From the NCBI GenBank assembly GCA_903843285.1, contig CAIMPC010000026.1:1-61129 (forward strand): a stretch of DNA of 61,129 bases, given 5' to 3'. Shown piece after piece: positions 51,270 to 58,979 of this stretch. Within the stretch, counting starts at the first letter, position 1. The number at the start of each line of letters is the position of its first letter. The stretch is from Candidatus Omnitrophota bacterium (GTDB lineage Bacteria > Omnitrophota > Gorgyraeia > 2-01-FULL-45-10). The translations under genes and the position numbers were made by a program. Under the pieces are notes generated by a model that saw only the letters and a program-made list of their open reading frames with translations, did no database searches and had not been told where the DNA came from.

Positions 51270-53953
51270 TTACCCGCTCCATATTTTAATTCGATAGAGG
51301 TCGTTCCGGGCATAATTCTCACGTTCGCAAATCCGGGCAGACAAATGTCTATTGATGGCTCTTTCGTAAGCCACTGTCCATGCCATTCGATATGGATGTT
51401 TTGCCCTTTTGGCTTTATGTGTATTTGAATATCTCCAAATTTTGTTGGCGCAGGCCCAAACGCAAGCGCTTGATCTTTCTCCAGCCAAATTCGTGGAATA
51501 CCGGAACATAAAATTAATCCATCGCATTCTTCGCGTACAAAACAATTTCTTATTATCAAGACCCACTCCGCTGCAGCCCATACATGCTGCCCATCCCCCA
51601 TACATCCGCCGCCTGTACGTGGATGTACCGACTCAGGCCATTGCCCAGTAGATGACGCCAGCTTCGCCACCGCTGTCATTAAACCAAGATATCTGGAATC
51701 ACCGGCGCGCAAAAGGTTCTGAGCTAAATGTAACGTAAGATAAGGATTAATCCCCGAATGGGTCATATCATGAAAAAATCCGCCATGGACCAAACAATTT
51801 TTCATTAAATACTCGGTCGTATCCAAAATTCTTGGGTCATTTTCTTCAAAAACGTGAAGCGGATATCCGGCAACTAGTGAACCGATCGCTCCCGTATCTA
51901 AGCGTCGATAAGGAGATGCCGGTATCGCAGGGCGTTTTAATCGACCTTCCACTTTCTTTATGCTTTGATCGATACTTTTCAGCAACGTATACGCTTCCTC
52001 TTCAAAATGGCTTGCCTCGTCATTATCCTTGTATGCGGCGCTCAAAAATGCAGCTGCCCTTAATCCCGCTACAGCCCAAAAGTCATCCCAATAATAAAAA
52101 TCATTCGGCCCCAAATGCTCAGCGCTAAATCCCGATGGTAATAAACCTGCGTGGGGGGAGAGCAAATCCCCGGATAAGCGCTTTTTGCATATCCACTTGC
52201 CAGCCTTGCTTATCGAGTCTTGCCATTCTTTTGGTGGCACATTTCCTGTCATCTCACAATATTGACGAATGATCCACAAGGCCTCGCCGTTGGAATCCCA
52301 TTCCCCTTCCTGGGACAAGAAATAACCTTGCAATGTTTGACGAGAACGAAAACAATCCAATGCCCTGTAAACGCGTTCCTTCAATCCTACGCACAAGAGA
52401 CCGTATAATATAAAAGCGGCATCTCTAAACCAAAATCTGCGATAAATATATGGCCCCGGATAAACTTCCTTTGGAGAATGTAAAATCATAGTATGGATAG
52501 CGGCATCATATAGAAATTTAAAATTTTTATCGGGTATCTGTAGCGCGCAAATGCCTTTAAGACTCGTCTTCCATGTCTCTTGCGCGGTTTCTTCGTATCC
52601 CGAATATGCTACTTTTTCTATTCTATCTTTCGTTAAAGGCACTGAAATTGTAATTTCCTGTGAGCTTCCAGGTTCTATTATATATAGCGCTGCGGAGCTG
52701 GCCATACCGACTTTGCATGAAATTTCTTTTTCATTTTCCATTGATGACAGACGACTATAAACATCGCCTCGAAGATAATCTGAAAATATATATTGGCCGG
52801 GAGGCCGATCAAAATATACGATATTTTTTTTGTTTACCTGCCAACCCAACGAATCGTCAAGGAGAGCAATGTTATTTATTAAACTCACGCCTTCGGGGTT
52901 ATATGGTCTAAGGGAAACAACTATCTGTGCTTTTACGGAGGCGGACCCTTTAATCTTAACCCGACAAATAGGTGCTACAGCCGAGCCAATAACTTGCGCT
53001 TCCAATCGCAGCTTTAATGTATCAAGGCTTGATTCTGTTACCACGCAGAGGTTATCATCCATAACCATCTTTTGTAATACGTTCGGACTGCGCGATGGGA
53101 TCAACGGTTCTCCCTCGATTGGAATGACCCATACGTCAATAGACCATCCATCATAAAAGGGAGTGAATAGACCCCGAGGATCCACGAGAGGGAATTCAGT
53201 GCCGTCAGGTATTCCTACGGCTGTCCAATTTCTATGGGTAAGATTAATTTGAGTCAATGAAAAGGACCTGGGAATAAATGCCTCGTCTTGAGGATCATAT
53301 TGGCGCTCCACCCAATAAGGCCAGATCCAATCAAGATTATGCTGGATAGCTAAACTATTCATCAGGCCACGAGCGTGTAAAACAACACCTGAGCGCAACA
53401 GTTCCGTAGGAGCTGTCACCTCCGAAGGCTGCGCAAACTTCTCTAACTGAGAAAGCACTTTGATAGGATCTATAAAACCCTGCCTTCGCGCGACATCACT
53501 AACTAAAGATCTCCAGGGGAACCATTTCCACCACATAAAATATACCTTCTCCGTTAAAAGGATCCTGAAAACCCACCATTTAAAGCAAATAAAGGCAAAC
53601 AGGCTGGTGCATATGGTGGCAATTATCAATGCCGGATAAATGGCGCCATGCCAGATGTTAAGAATGATTTGATTTATTACTACGTTAATCCCTAAAGCTA
53701 AGAAATTAATCAGTGCATACCGGCCAAATTCTGAATATGAAGACTGACTGCGCTTGAATGCCCAATACTTATAAAGCAGATATCCTACAATACCCGCGCA
53801 CGTAAAAGAGATCGCTTTGGCTATACTAAAAAGCATGAAATGAAATAGGATATAATAAACGCCGAAGTCTGTAGCATTGACTATAGTACCTGCAACAAAT
53901 ACTTTGATAATCTCTTTTCTGGAATTGCTGTCTATCTTTAATAAATTTTTCAT
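51266..53953 (-). CDS. GtrA-like membrane domain fused to a GH15-like glycoside hydrolase
   Basis: 895 residues. Residues about 10-135 are a four-helix GtrA-like domain (VFVAGTIVNATDFGVYYILF, YLLYKYWAF, YALINFLALGINVVINQI, FICFKWWVFR), known from polyprenyl-phosphate-sugar flippases. The rest is a long glucosidase-like part: beta domain (about 230-470) and an (alpha/alpha)6-type domain (about 490-850) with YRRFWFRDAAFILYGLL, EGEWDSNGEALWIIRQY, NDFYYWDDFWAVAGL and GQHVWAAAEWVL, resembling GH15/amylo-glucosidase-type enzymes. The fusion suggests transport of a lipid-linked sugar coupled to trimming. Catalytic residues cannot be assigned with certainty. Confidence 0.75.
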   Translation of the reverse strand: MKNLLKIDSNSRKEIIKVFVAGTIVNATDFGVYYILFHFMLFSIAKAISFTCAGIVGYLLYKYWAFKRSQSSYSEFGRYALINFLALGINVVINQIILNIWHGAIYPALIIATICTSLFAFICFKWWVFRILLTEKVYFMWWKWFPWRSLVSDVARRQGFIDPIKVLSQLEKFAQPSEVTAPTELLRSGVVLHARGLMNSLAIQHNLDWIWPYWVERQYDPQDEAFIPRSFSLTQINLTHRNWTAVGIPDGTEFPLVDPRGLFTPFYDGWSIDVWVIPIEGEPLIPSRSPNVLQKMVMDDNLCVVTESSLDTLKLRLEAQVIGSAVAPICRVKIKGSASVKAQIVVSLRPYNPEGVSLINNIALLDDSLGWQVNKKNIVYFDRPPGQYIFSDYLRGDVYSRLSSMENEKEISCKVGMASSAALYIIEPGSSQEITISVPLTKDRIEKVAYSGYEETAQETWKTSLKGICALQIPDKNFKFLYDAAIHTMILHSPKEVYPGPYIYRRFWFRDAAFILYGLLCVGLKERVYRALDCFRSRQTLQGYFLSQEGEWDSNGEALWIIRQYCEMTGNVPPKEWQDSISKAGKWICKKRLSGDLLSPHAGLLPSGFSAEHLGPNDFYYWDDFWAVAGLRAAAFLSAAYKDNDEASHFEEEAYTLLKSIDQSIKKVEGRLKRPAIPASPYRRLDTGAIGSLVAGYPLHVFEENDPRILDTTEYLMKNCLVHGGFFHDMTHSGINPYLTLHLAQNLLRAGDSRYLGLMTAVAKLASSTGQWPESVHPRTGGGCMGDGQHVWAAAEWVLIIRNCFVREECDGLILCSGIPRIWLEKDQALAFGPAPTKFGDIQIHIKPKGQNIHIEWHGQWLTKEPSIDICLPGFANVRIMPGTTSIELKYGAGK

Positions 53954-53990
53954 TACAGTAACCTTATATTCTCTGAGCCTTTACATGCTG

Positions 53991-55271
53991 TTAAATGTTT
54001 ATCTTGCCTGACCTGATGATCTCTTCATATTTTTTTGCCGAATCCCGGATTTTCCGTTCTTGTGTTGTATAATCAACCTCTATCAACCCAAATCTTGGCG
54101 CAAAGCCCTCAGCCCATTCAAAATTATCCAAAAGCGACCAATAGAGATAGCCAAGCACATGGACACCCTCCTTCATAGCCAAAGCTACAGACTTAATATG
54201 CTCTGCTATAAACTCCGTACGCTCACGATCATCATCTGTGCAAATGCCGTTTTCTGAAATTAAAATCGGTAATTTGTATTTTGAAAATATCCTTATGAGC
54301 GTATACAATCCTTTCGGATAGATTTCCCACCCAAGAAAATTAATCTTACCTCGAGATTTATTTAAAGCAACTTTGATTTTATCGGAGAAAATGTCGAATG
54401 GCTTAAACCCGCTATTATGGACATGTTCCCGCATATAATAATTTAAACCTATAAAATCCAGAGTTTTCGCTCTAGAAAGTCTTATACTGAAAATCCATGA
54501 AACTTTTGCTTTACCCCGAATCAAAGCCTGTACAAACAGATGATTGATCAACCTATCCCGTATACTCGCAGAAATCCAATCCCACAACGATAGGCCCGAA
54601 AAAGGCGTAAATATAAGCACTTGTTGAGCCACTCCGATGGCCGGCCTTTTCCATTTTTTTTGGACATACACTTCTTTGATCTTGCCGTAAGCCAAGACAT
54701 GCGCATCGGCCAGATTTTTTACAACTTTAAACGCTTTGCTTACTGACTTCTCTCCCGGCGGCCATTGTCCAATTATATAGCTTTTATGCGCATAAACAGC
54801 CGGCTCATTTATTGTGATCCAATAATGAATATCAGCACCCAGCGCTTCTGTCGTCTTTTCTACATATTTAGCAAAAAGTTCCGGACTTTTGTCCGATAGC
54901 CATCCTCCCTGGCCCACCAACCATAAAGGTATAGTAAAATGATTTAATGTAACGATAGGCTCGATTCCCTTGGATTTCAGCGAAAGGATCATTTTGCGAT
55001 AATGCTCAATAGCTGAACTGTTAAATTGCCCGGGTGATGGCTCAATGCGGCTCCATTCGAGGGAAAGACGATGAGCTGTAAACCCGAAAGTTTGGGCAAG
55101 TTTAAAATCCTCTTCAAAGCGATTCCAGTGATCGCAAGCCTGACCGGAACGCGACTGAAGGTCTCGAGTTTGCTCCCACTGCCACCAATCGTTATTGGTA
55201 TTATTCCCCTCGACCTGATGAGATGAAGTGGATGCGCCCCACAAGAAATCTTTTGGGAATGTAAATTCCAT
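53991..55271 (-). CDS. GH1 beta-glucosidase
   Basis: 426 residues of glycoside hydrolase family 1: FLWGASTSSHQVEG at the start, acid/base Glu156 in TINEP, nucleophile Glu340 in ISENG, and YWSLLDNFEWAEGF near the end, all diagnostic. It has no signal peptide, so it is cytoplasmic and would hydrolyse or transglycosylate a beta-glucoside. It is the first gene of the five-gene minus-strand cluster, 37 bases before the GtrA-fusion gene. Some GH1 enzymes act as transglycosylases on lipids (galactolipid:galactolipid type), so a synthetic role is possible in this setting. Confidence 0.95.
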   Translation of the reverse strand: MEFTFPKDFLWGASTSSHQVEGNNTNNDWWQWEQTRDLQSRSGQACDHWNRFEEDFKLAQTFGFTAHRLSLEWSRIEPSPGQFNSSAIEHYRKMILSLKSKGIEPIVTLNHFTIPLWLVGQGGWLSDKSPELFAKYVEKTTEALGADIHYWITINEPAVYAHKSYIIGQWPPGEKSVSKAFKVVKNLADAHVLAYGKIKEVYVQKKWKRPAIGVAQQVLIFTPFSGLSLWDWISASIRDRLINHLFVQALIRGKAKVSWIFSIRLSRAKTLDFIGLNYYMREHVHNSGFKPFDIFSDKIKVALNKSRGKINFLGWEIYPKGLYTLIRIFSKYKLPILISENGICTDDDRERTEFIAEHIKSVALAMKEGVHVLGYLYWSLLDNFEWAEGFAPRFGLIEVDYTTQERKIRDSAKKYEEIIRSGKINI

Positions 55272-55289
55272 CTTTAACTTCCTTGCCCA

Positions 55290-55421
55290 TTATTTACCGA
55301 TATTTTCAATATGTTTCCCCGCGCTTTCTATGTCTTTCCCCGCTCCCCTGGCCGCGTTGCATCCTACGGTCGAGATCATCAAAAATAAAGCTGCGAGCAC
55401 TACTAACGTAAGCTTTTTCAT
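55290..55421 (-). CDS. Entericidin-like lipoprotein 1
   Basis: 43 residues from the ATG at 55421. A lipoprotein signal with Cys21 in ISTVGCN is followed by AARGAGKDIESAGKHIENIGK, the pattern of entericidins (CNxxRGxGxDI). These are small stress-induced outer-membrane or periplasmic lipoproteins; entericidin A/B act as antidote and toxin in enteric bacteria, elsewhere the role is unknown. The gene lies inside the 3' part of the PLDc_N frame 55306-55587 in another reading frame, starting where that protein would normally end. Ribosome-binding site is weak (AAAGAA). Confidence 0.8.
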   Translation of the reverse strand: MKKLTLVVLAALFLMISTVGCNAARGAGKDIESAGKHIENIGK

Positions 55422-55587
55422 ATTTTTTCTTTACGATCAGAAAATAAAGCACCATGCCGATAACTGGCAAAATGAGTATCAGGACGATCCACAACGCCTT
55501 ATTGGCCGTATCCGCAGAACTTTTCAGAATATCAACGATTGCGCTAATATCCAGAACCAATACTAAAAACGTCGCTATTCCTATCAT
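55306..55587 (-). CDS. PLDc_N-domain small membrane protein with extended tail
   Basis: 93 residues. The first 57 match its paralogues (ILDISAIVDILKSSADTANKALWIVLILILPVIGMVLYFL), two membrane helices of PLDc_N. The last about 36 residues (from SSARSFIFDDLDRR) are read out of frame through the entericidin gene and resemble nothing; the paralogues of 55 and 57 residues stop before this point. The original stop codon was therefore probably lost by a small deletion. GGGGAGG lies shortly before the start. Confidence 0.75.
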   Translation of the reverse strand: MIGIATFLVLVLDISAIVDILKSSADTANKALWIVLILILPVIGMVLYFLIVKKKYEKAYVSSARSFIFDDLDRRMQRGQGSGERHRKRGETY

Positions 55588-55619
55588 ACTGCCTCCCCAA
55601 AAAATACTTTAGGATAATC

Positions 55620-55808
55620 TTATCTAATACGCACGTCGTTAATGTTACCCAATATACCGAATGCCTGCAATAACCAAATGGCGACAACAATGATCACAAC
55701 GACATTCAGGATAGACTTGATTTTACTATCCATAGGTATATAAGTATTAATCAACCATAGGGCCACGCCAACAACAACTAACACTACGACAACTGAAATT
55801 AATGACAT
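55620..55808 (-). CDS. Thivi_2564-family small membrane protein
   Basis: 62 residues from the ATG at 55808, which has TAGGAGG about 9 bases upstream; the frame is open 13 codons further but without ribosome-binding site. Two membrane helices with the conserved ALWLINTYIPMDSKIKSILNVVVIIVVAIWLLQAFGIL, the signature of the Thivi_2564 family of unknown function, often found with stress genes. Part of locus 2 between the two PLDc_N genes. Confidence 0.85.
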   Translation of the reverse strand: MSLISVVVVLVVVGVALWLINTYIPMDSKIKSILNVVVIIVVAIWLLQAFGILGNINDVRIR

Positions 55809-55843
55809 TTGTCTGCCTCCTAATGTTTTATTCCATGCCCGCA

Positions 55844-55981
55844 TCAATATTTCAAATCTTTCAAGAAATGATGTTTTACCTCACTACTACCATTGTCCGA
55901 CATAGCTTTCTGCTCATCGATTTCGACCCATTCCTTAAGCTGTGCGGCTAATTTGTCGATAAAAGTTTCTTTTTTCTTCAC
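55844..55981 (-). CDS. Short Lys/Glu-rich protein, possible sll1863-type remnant
   Basis: 45 residues starting with GTG at 55981, 5 bases after an excellent AGGGAGGT site. The sequence KKKETFIDKLAAQLKEWVEIDEQKA resembles the beginning of the sll1863-like stress-response coiled-coil proteins (normally about 90-150 residues), but it stops soon after, ending HHFLKDLKY. It may be a truncated or minimal member; the resemblance is short. It is in line with the neighbouring stress-type genes. Confidence 0.5.
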   Translation of the reverse strand: MKKKETFIDKLAAQLKEWVEIDEQKAMSDNGSSEVKHHFLKDLKY

Positions 55982-56003
55982 TCCGACCTCCCTTCTCTGC
56001 TCC

Positions 56004-56177
56004 TTAAAACAATTTCCTCTTTTCGATCAAAAAATAAAGGATCATGCCTATAACGGGCAGGACCACAATCAAAATGATCCATAACAGTTTCTTCACTGTA
56101 TCTGCTGAACTTTTTAGGATATCAAGGATGGCAATGATATCCAGAATCAGAACTATAAGCCCAACTATTCCTATCAT
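56004..56177 (-). CDS. PLDc_N-domain small membrane protein, middle copy
   Basis: 57 residues from the ATG at 56177, AGGAGG 5 bases upstream. ILDIIAILDILKSSADTVKKLLWIILIVVLPVIGMILYFLI is nearly identical in pattern to the proteins at 40831-40998 and 55306-55587, with two membrane helices and a short basic tail. It starts after a 125-base spacer that contains the hairpin at 56217-56232, so it may have its own regulation. Confidence 0.85.
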   Translation of the reverse strand: MIGIVGLIVLILDIIAILDILKSSADTVKKLLWIILIVVLPVIGMILYFLIEKRKLF

Positions 56178-56216
56178 GGTTCCTCCTGATTTTAAGCGTA
56201 ATAATTAAGCCATTAT

Positions 56217-56232
56217 AGCTCGCTTGCGAGCT
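56217..56232. repeat. Perfect palindrome-type hairpin upstream of PLDc_N
   Basis: AGCTCGC-TT-GCGAGCT is a 7-bp perfect stem. A second small hairpin, TCTCC-TATAAGC-GGAGA, lies at about 56252-56270. On the minus strand TATAAT directly follows the first stem (56216-56211), so this may be a promoter or attenuator for the genes from 56177 on. Confidence 0.35.
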
Positions 56233-56302
56233 CATAGAAGAAACTCAAGCCTCTCCTATAAGCGGAGATAATCTAATAGCTATGTCGCTCCTTTTTTATA
56301 GT

Positions 56303-56434
56303 TTATTTGCCGATACCTTCTATGTGCTTACCCGTATCCGATATATCTCTTCCAACGCCCCTGGCTGCATTGCACCCCGATATCGACATAACCAAAAATA
56401 AAGCTACGAACATTAATAAAGAAATTTTTTTCAT
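56303..56434 (-). CDS. Entericidin-like lipoprotein 2
   Basis: 43 residues from the ATG at 56434, AGGAGA 5 bases upstream. Lipoprotein signal with Cys21 in SISGCN, then AARGVGRDISDTGKHIEGIGK, the entericidin pattern. It is about as long as, and clearly homologous to, the copy at 55290-55421. It follows the beta-repeat gene by 26 bases and is probably cotranscribed with it from promoter B. Confidence 0.82.
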   Translation of the reverse strand: MKKISLLMFVALFLVMSISGCNAARGVGRDISDTGKHIEGIGK

Positions 56435-56460
56435 GCTATCTCCTATGTTATGGCTACCAG

Positions 56461-57492
56461 TTACTGTTTTACGGTTGTATTTATTATGGTCGTTATAGCT
56501 GTGCTTGTTGTTTTCGAGACCGCAGAAAGTAATATAATGGATCGCGCATGTCGCTTTCCATCTCTCACTGTAAATTCAATTTTAACTACATCGCCCGGCT
56601 TTAGATCTAATTGCAGGGGATCCAAAAGCGGAGCTTTCATAACAACAACATCCTTTGGTTCAAATACGAAAAAGAACAGATTATTTTCCCCTGCTTCGCC
56701 GGGTAACGGTTTCTGCTCGATCATGAGCGTTCCAGCTTCTGCATCTATTGCCTCAAGCTCACCAGTTGCTTCCTGTAGGGCAGGTGCAGGCATAGGTTCG
56801 ACAATGATCTTTCGCGTACTTGTTGTTGTTGTGGTGGTGGTTGTGCTCGTAGTTTCCGGAGCAGCTTGAAGCAGCATAATGGAGCGTGCATGCCGCTGTC
56901 CTTCGCTCACCACGAATCCAATCTTCACTAGATCGCCCGGCCTTAGATCCAACTGCACAGGATCCGTGCTTGGTGTCCTCATAATAATTATGCTCTTTGG
57001 ATCAAAGACAAAATAGATGAAATTTCTTCTATCTTCTCTGGATAATGATTTCTGCGAAATAATAATCGTTCCGACCTGAGCATCTATAACCTCAAGCTCA
57101 CCGGTGACTTCTTGCAGGACAGGCTCCGGCATGGGATCAACGGTGATCTTCCGAGCCATCGTATCTACGATGACGCCGCTAGGACTATCGACCAATTCAA
57201 TAGTGACATGTTGACCCGGTTTTAAATCCTTAACAACGAGAAACTTCTTGTCCATTGGATCGGTCACAAGCGTCTGTTCCAAATTAAGCTTATACTCTGA
57301 TATATCTCTGGTATCTTGACCTGGATCGCTATCAAGCTGTAGCATACCGAGCTTAACATTAATCCATGAAATTATGCCGGAAACGTGGCGCATCTTTGTC
57401 TTGGCAGTCACTTCGGCTGCAGATACATGTGCTAACTCACCAAACATAAAGATCACCAAAATTCCAAATAAAACTGCCTTAAGCCTCCACAT
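56461..57492 (-). CDS. Exported beta-repeat protein of unknown function
   Basis: 343 residues with a signal peptide (ending AHVSA). The mature chain is built from three roughly 100-residue repeats: a diverged first (VSGIISWINVKLGMLQLDSD ... VVKDLKPGQHVTIELVDS), then GELEVIDAQVGTIIISQKSL ... LDLRPGDLVKIGFVVSEGQRHARSI, then GELEAIDAEAGTLMIEQKPL ... LDLKPGDVVKIEFTVRDGKRHARSI. Each unit looks like two small beta modules joined by a linker with PMPxPxLQE. Thr-rich linkers join the repeats. No known family; a periplasmic binding or adaptor function is a guess. A single-unit fragment sits at 44687-44914 behind the same type of promoter. Confidence 0.75.
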   Translation of the reverse strand: MWRLKAVLFGILVIFMFGELAHVSAAEVTAKTKMRHVSGIISWINVKLGMLQLDSDPGQDTRDISEYKLNLEQTLVTDPMDKKFLVVKDLKPGQHVTIELVDSPSGVIVDTMARKITVDPMPEPVLQEVTGELEVIDAQVGTIIISQKSLSREDRRNFIYFVFDPKSIIIMRTPSTDPVQLDLRPGDLVKIGFVVSEGQRHARSIMLLQAAPETTSTTTTTTTTSTRKIIVEPMPAPALQEATGELEAIDAEAGTLMIEQKPLPGEAGENNLFFFVFEPKDVVVMKAPLLDPLQLDLKPGDVVKIEFTVRDGKRHARSIILLSAVSKTTSTAITTIINTTVKQ

Positions 57493-57543
57493 ACGTCCTC
57501 CTTCGGTTATTACTACACTTTCCCTTATCAGCCTTATGCTTGC

Positions 57544-57589
57544 ATATTAGTAAAAAATAGGGAAACGGTCAATTGTACCTGGGTATAAT
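57544..57589 (-). promoter_or_regulatory. Shared-type promoter and upstream dyad, copy B
   Basis: On the minus strand TTGACC (57572-57567) and TAATAT (57549-57544) are 17 bases apart. The dyad ATTATAC-CCAG-GTACAAT (57589-57572) abuts and slightly overlaps the -35 box, centre near -44, as for a class II activator. It precedes the beta-repeat gene by about 50 bases. Confidence 0.75.
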
Positions 57590-57639
57590 CGGTCTTTGGT
57601 GACATTACGCCTCCTATCGGTTATAAACATCACTTCCAC

Positions 57640-58011
57640 CTATTTTTGAAAAGCAAGACTAATCAAATCCACCAACGCCTGGTCATTAAACGGTTTTTGC
57701 AGAAACCCTACGACCCCTGCTTTTAAAGCCTTCTCGCTAAGTCCTCCATTCTTATCCGCCGACATAATAATAACCGGACGGTTAGATCCTGACTTAAGAA
57801 GGCGCTGATGCGTTTGCCATCCGTCTAACCCCGGCATATGGATATCCAGTAGCAAACAACCTGATGCGCTATTGGGTACACTGTGAAAAAAATCCTCTGC
57901 GGAAGTAAAAGTAGCCACTGTAAATCCGTACGTACCTAACAGAGCTCTAAGCGCACGGCATACTGATTCATCATCATCTACAATGAAAATGTGGTTCTTC
58001 TTGGATAAGAT
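57640..58011 (-). CDS. Single-domain response regulator with apparent AUC start codon
   Basis: 123 residues if started at the ATC at 58011-58009. The frame is open upstream of the first conventional start (GTG at 57918), and the acidic pair of the receiver (FIVDDDESVCRALRALL) lies in that upstream part, so the GTG cannot be the start. No ATG, GTG or TTG occurs between the in-frame stop and that pair; a strong GGGGAGGGAG site sits 5 bases before ATC, and ATC aligns exactly with the start codon of the FixJ-like paralogue. Acceptor Asp is in LLLDIHMPGLDG, switch Ser in IIMSADK, Lys in GFLQKPF. No output domain. A sequencing error in the start codon is the main alternative. Confidence 0.75.
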   Translation of the reverse strand: MLSKKNHIFIVDDDESVCRALRALLGTYGFTVATFTSAEDFFHSVPNSASGCLLLDIHMPGLDGWQTHQRLLKSGSNRPVIIMSADKNGGLSEKALKAGVVGFLQKPFNDQALVDLISLAFQK

Positions 58012-58041
58012 TTCTGCTCCCTCCCCTAATGTTTGCGAAGG

Positions 58042-58191
58042 TTAAAGTAACTTCCGTCCACTAATGAGACGCAAAATAATAACAATAACTGCAATAACAA
58101 GCAGTATGTGGATAAACCCTCCCATGGTGTACGACGAAACCAACCCTAATAACCAAAGCACAATCAAAATAACTGCAACTGTGTACAGCAT
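58042..58191 (-). CDS. lmo0937-family small membrane protein
   Basis: 49 residues from the ATG at 58191, with CAGGAGG 7 bases upstream. Two membrane helices flank a Gly-containing turn: VILIVLWLLGLVSSYTMGGFIHILLVIAVIVIILRLISG, the signature of the lmo0937/DUF5670 family, found in many stress and envelope operons. First gene after promoter C; the receiver gene with AUC start follows 30 bases later. Confidence 0.88.
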   Translation of the reverse strand: MLYTVAVILIVLWLLGLVSSYTMGGFIHILLVIAVIVIILRLISGRKLL

Positions 58192-58249
58192 ATCGAACCT
58201 CCTGACTGATAACGATTCACAATTCCTATAGAAGAATTTAGTATATGGT

Positions 58250-58295
58250 ATTGTATGGAAATATCAAAAAATGGTCAATTGTACTTGGGTATAAT
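58250..58295 (-). promoter_or_regulatory. Shared-type promoter and upstream dyad, copy C
   Basis: On the minus strand TTGACC (58278-58273) and TACAAT (58255-58250) are 17 bases apart. The dyad ATTATAC-CCAA-GTACAAT (58295-58278) sits directly upstream, as in copy B. It drives the lmo0937-like gene and the receiver gene. Confidence 0.75.
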
Positions 58296-58358
58296 AGTGA
58301 GATTTTACGATATGTCTTAGAAAATATTGCCTTTTAAACAATCAGGAAGAAATTAGTG

Positions 58359-58979
58359 CTAGGTGGTAGTAATACCGGCTTTTTCGGCGAAGTGGATAAG
58401 CTCTGTTACGGTTTTAGCATGCATCTTCTGCATGACCCGGCCACGATGAACCTTTATGGTTTGGAGGGAAGTCCCACGCTTGAAAGCAATCTGCTTACTC
58501 AGCATACCCTTAGCCACGAAACAAAATACCTCAAGCTCTCGGGGAGATAAGGTCTTAATGCGGCGCTGTATTCTGGCTATTTCGGCTTCTTCTTTATTTT
58601 GAGTTTTGTTTTTTTCAATTGCTCGGTTAATGGCATCCAGCAGTTTCTTTTCAGTAAATGGTTTGGGAAGAAAGTCTATTGCTCCAGCTTTCATAGCTCT
58701 CACAGTCATAGGAATATCGCCATGCCCCGTAATAAAGATGATTGGGATAGTGAGCTTCCGCGCTGCCATCGCGTCTTGAAGCGCAAGTCCATCAATATCC
58801 GGCAGGCGAATGTCAAGTACCAGACATGATGAACTCTTAGGATGCTTACACGCTAAAAAATCTGAAGCACGCATAAATGTCTGAGACTTAAATCCGTGGG
58901 ATTTTAGCAATAAAGACAAGGCCCTGCATACAGAAATATCATCATCAACTATATATACGGTATCCCTGCGCCTGTTCAC
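58359..58979 (-). CDS. FixJ-like response regulator with LuxR-type DNA-binding domain
   Basis: 206 residues starting with GTG at 58979. Receiver (about 1-120): VDDDISVCRALSLLL, acceptor Asp in LVLDIRLPDIDG, switch Thr in IFITGHGD, Lys in FLPKPF. C-terminal helix-turn-helix (about 140-200): LSPRELEVFCFVAKGMLSKQIAFKRGTSLQTIKVHRGRVMQKM, the FixJ/NarL group. It directly follows the sensor kinase gene (stop at 58980) with AAGGGATC inside the kinase 3' end as ribosome-binding site. It is the only DNA-binding response regulator in the window and thus the best candidate for the dyads of the three shared promoters. Confidence 0.93.
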   Translation of the reverse strand: MNRRRDTVYIVDDDISVCRALSLLLKSHGFKSQTFMRASDFLACKHPKSSSCLVLDIRLPDIDGLALQDAMAARKLTIPIIFITGHGDIPMTVRAMKAGAIDFLPKPFTEKKLLDAINRAIEKNKTQNKEEAEIARIQRRIKTLSPRELEVFCFVAKGMLSKQIAFKRGTSLQTIKVHRGRVMQKMHAKTVTELIHFAEKAGITTT

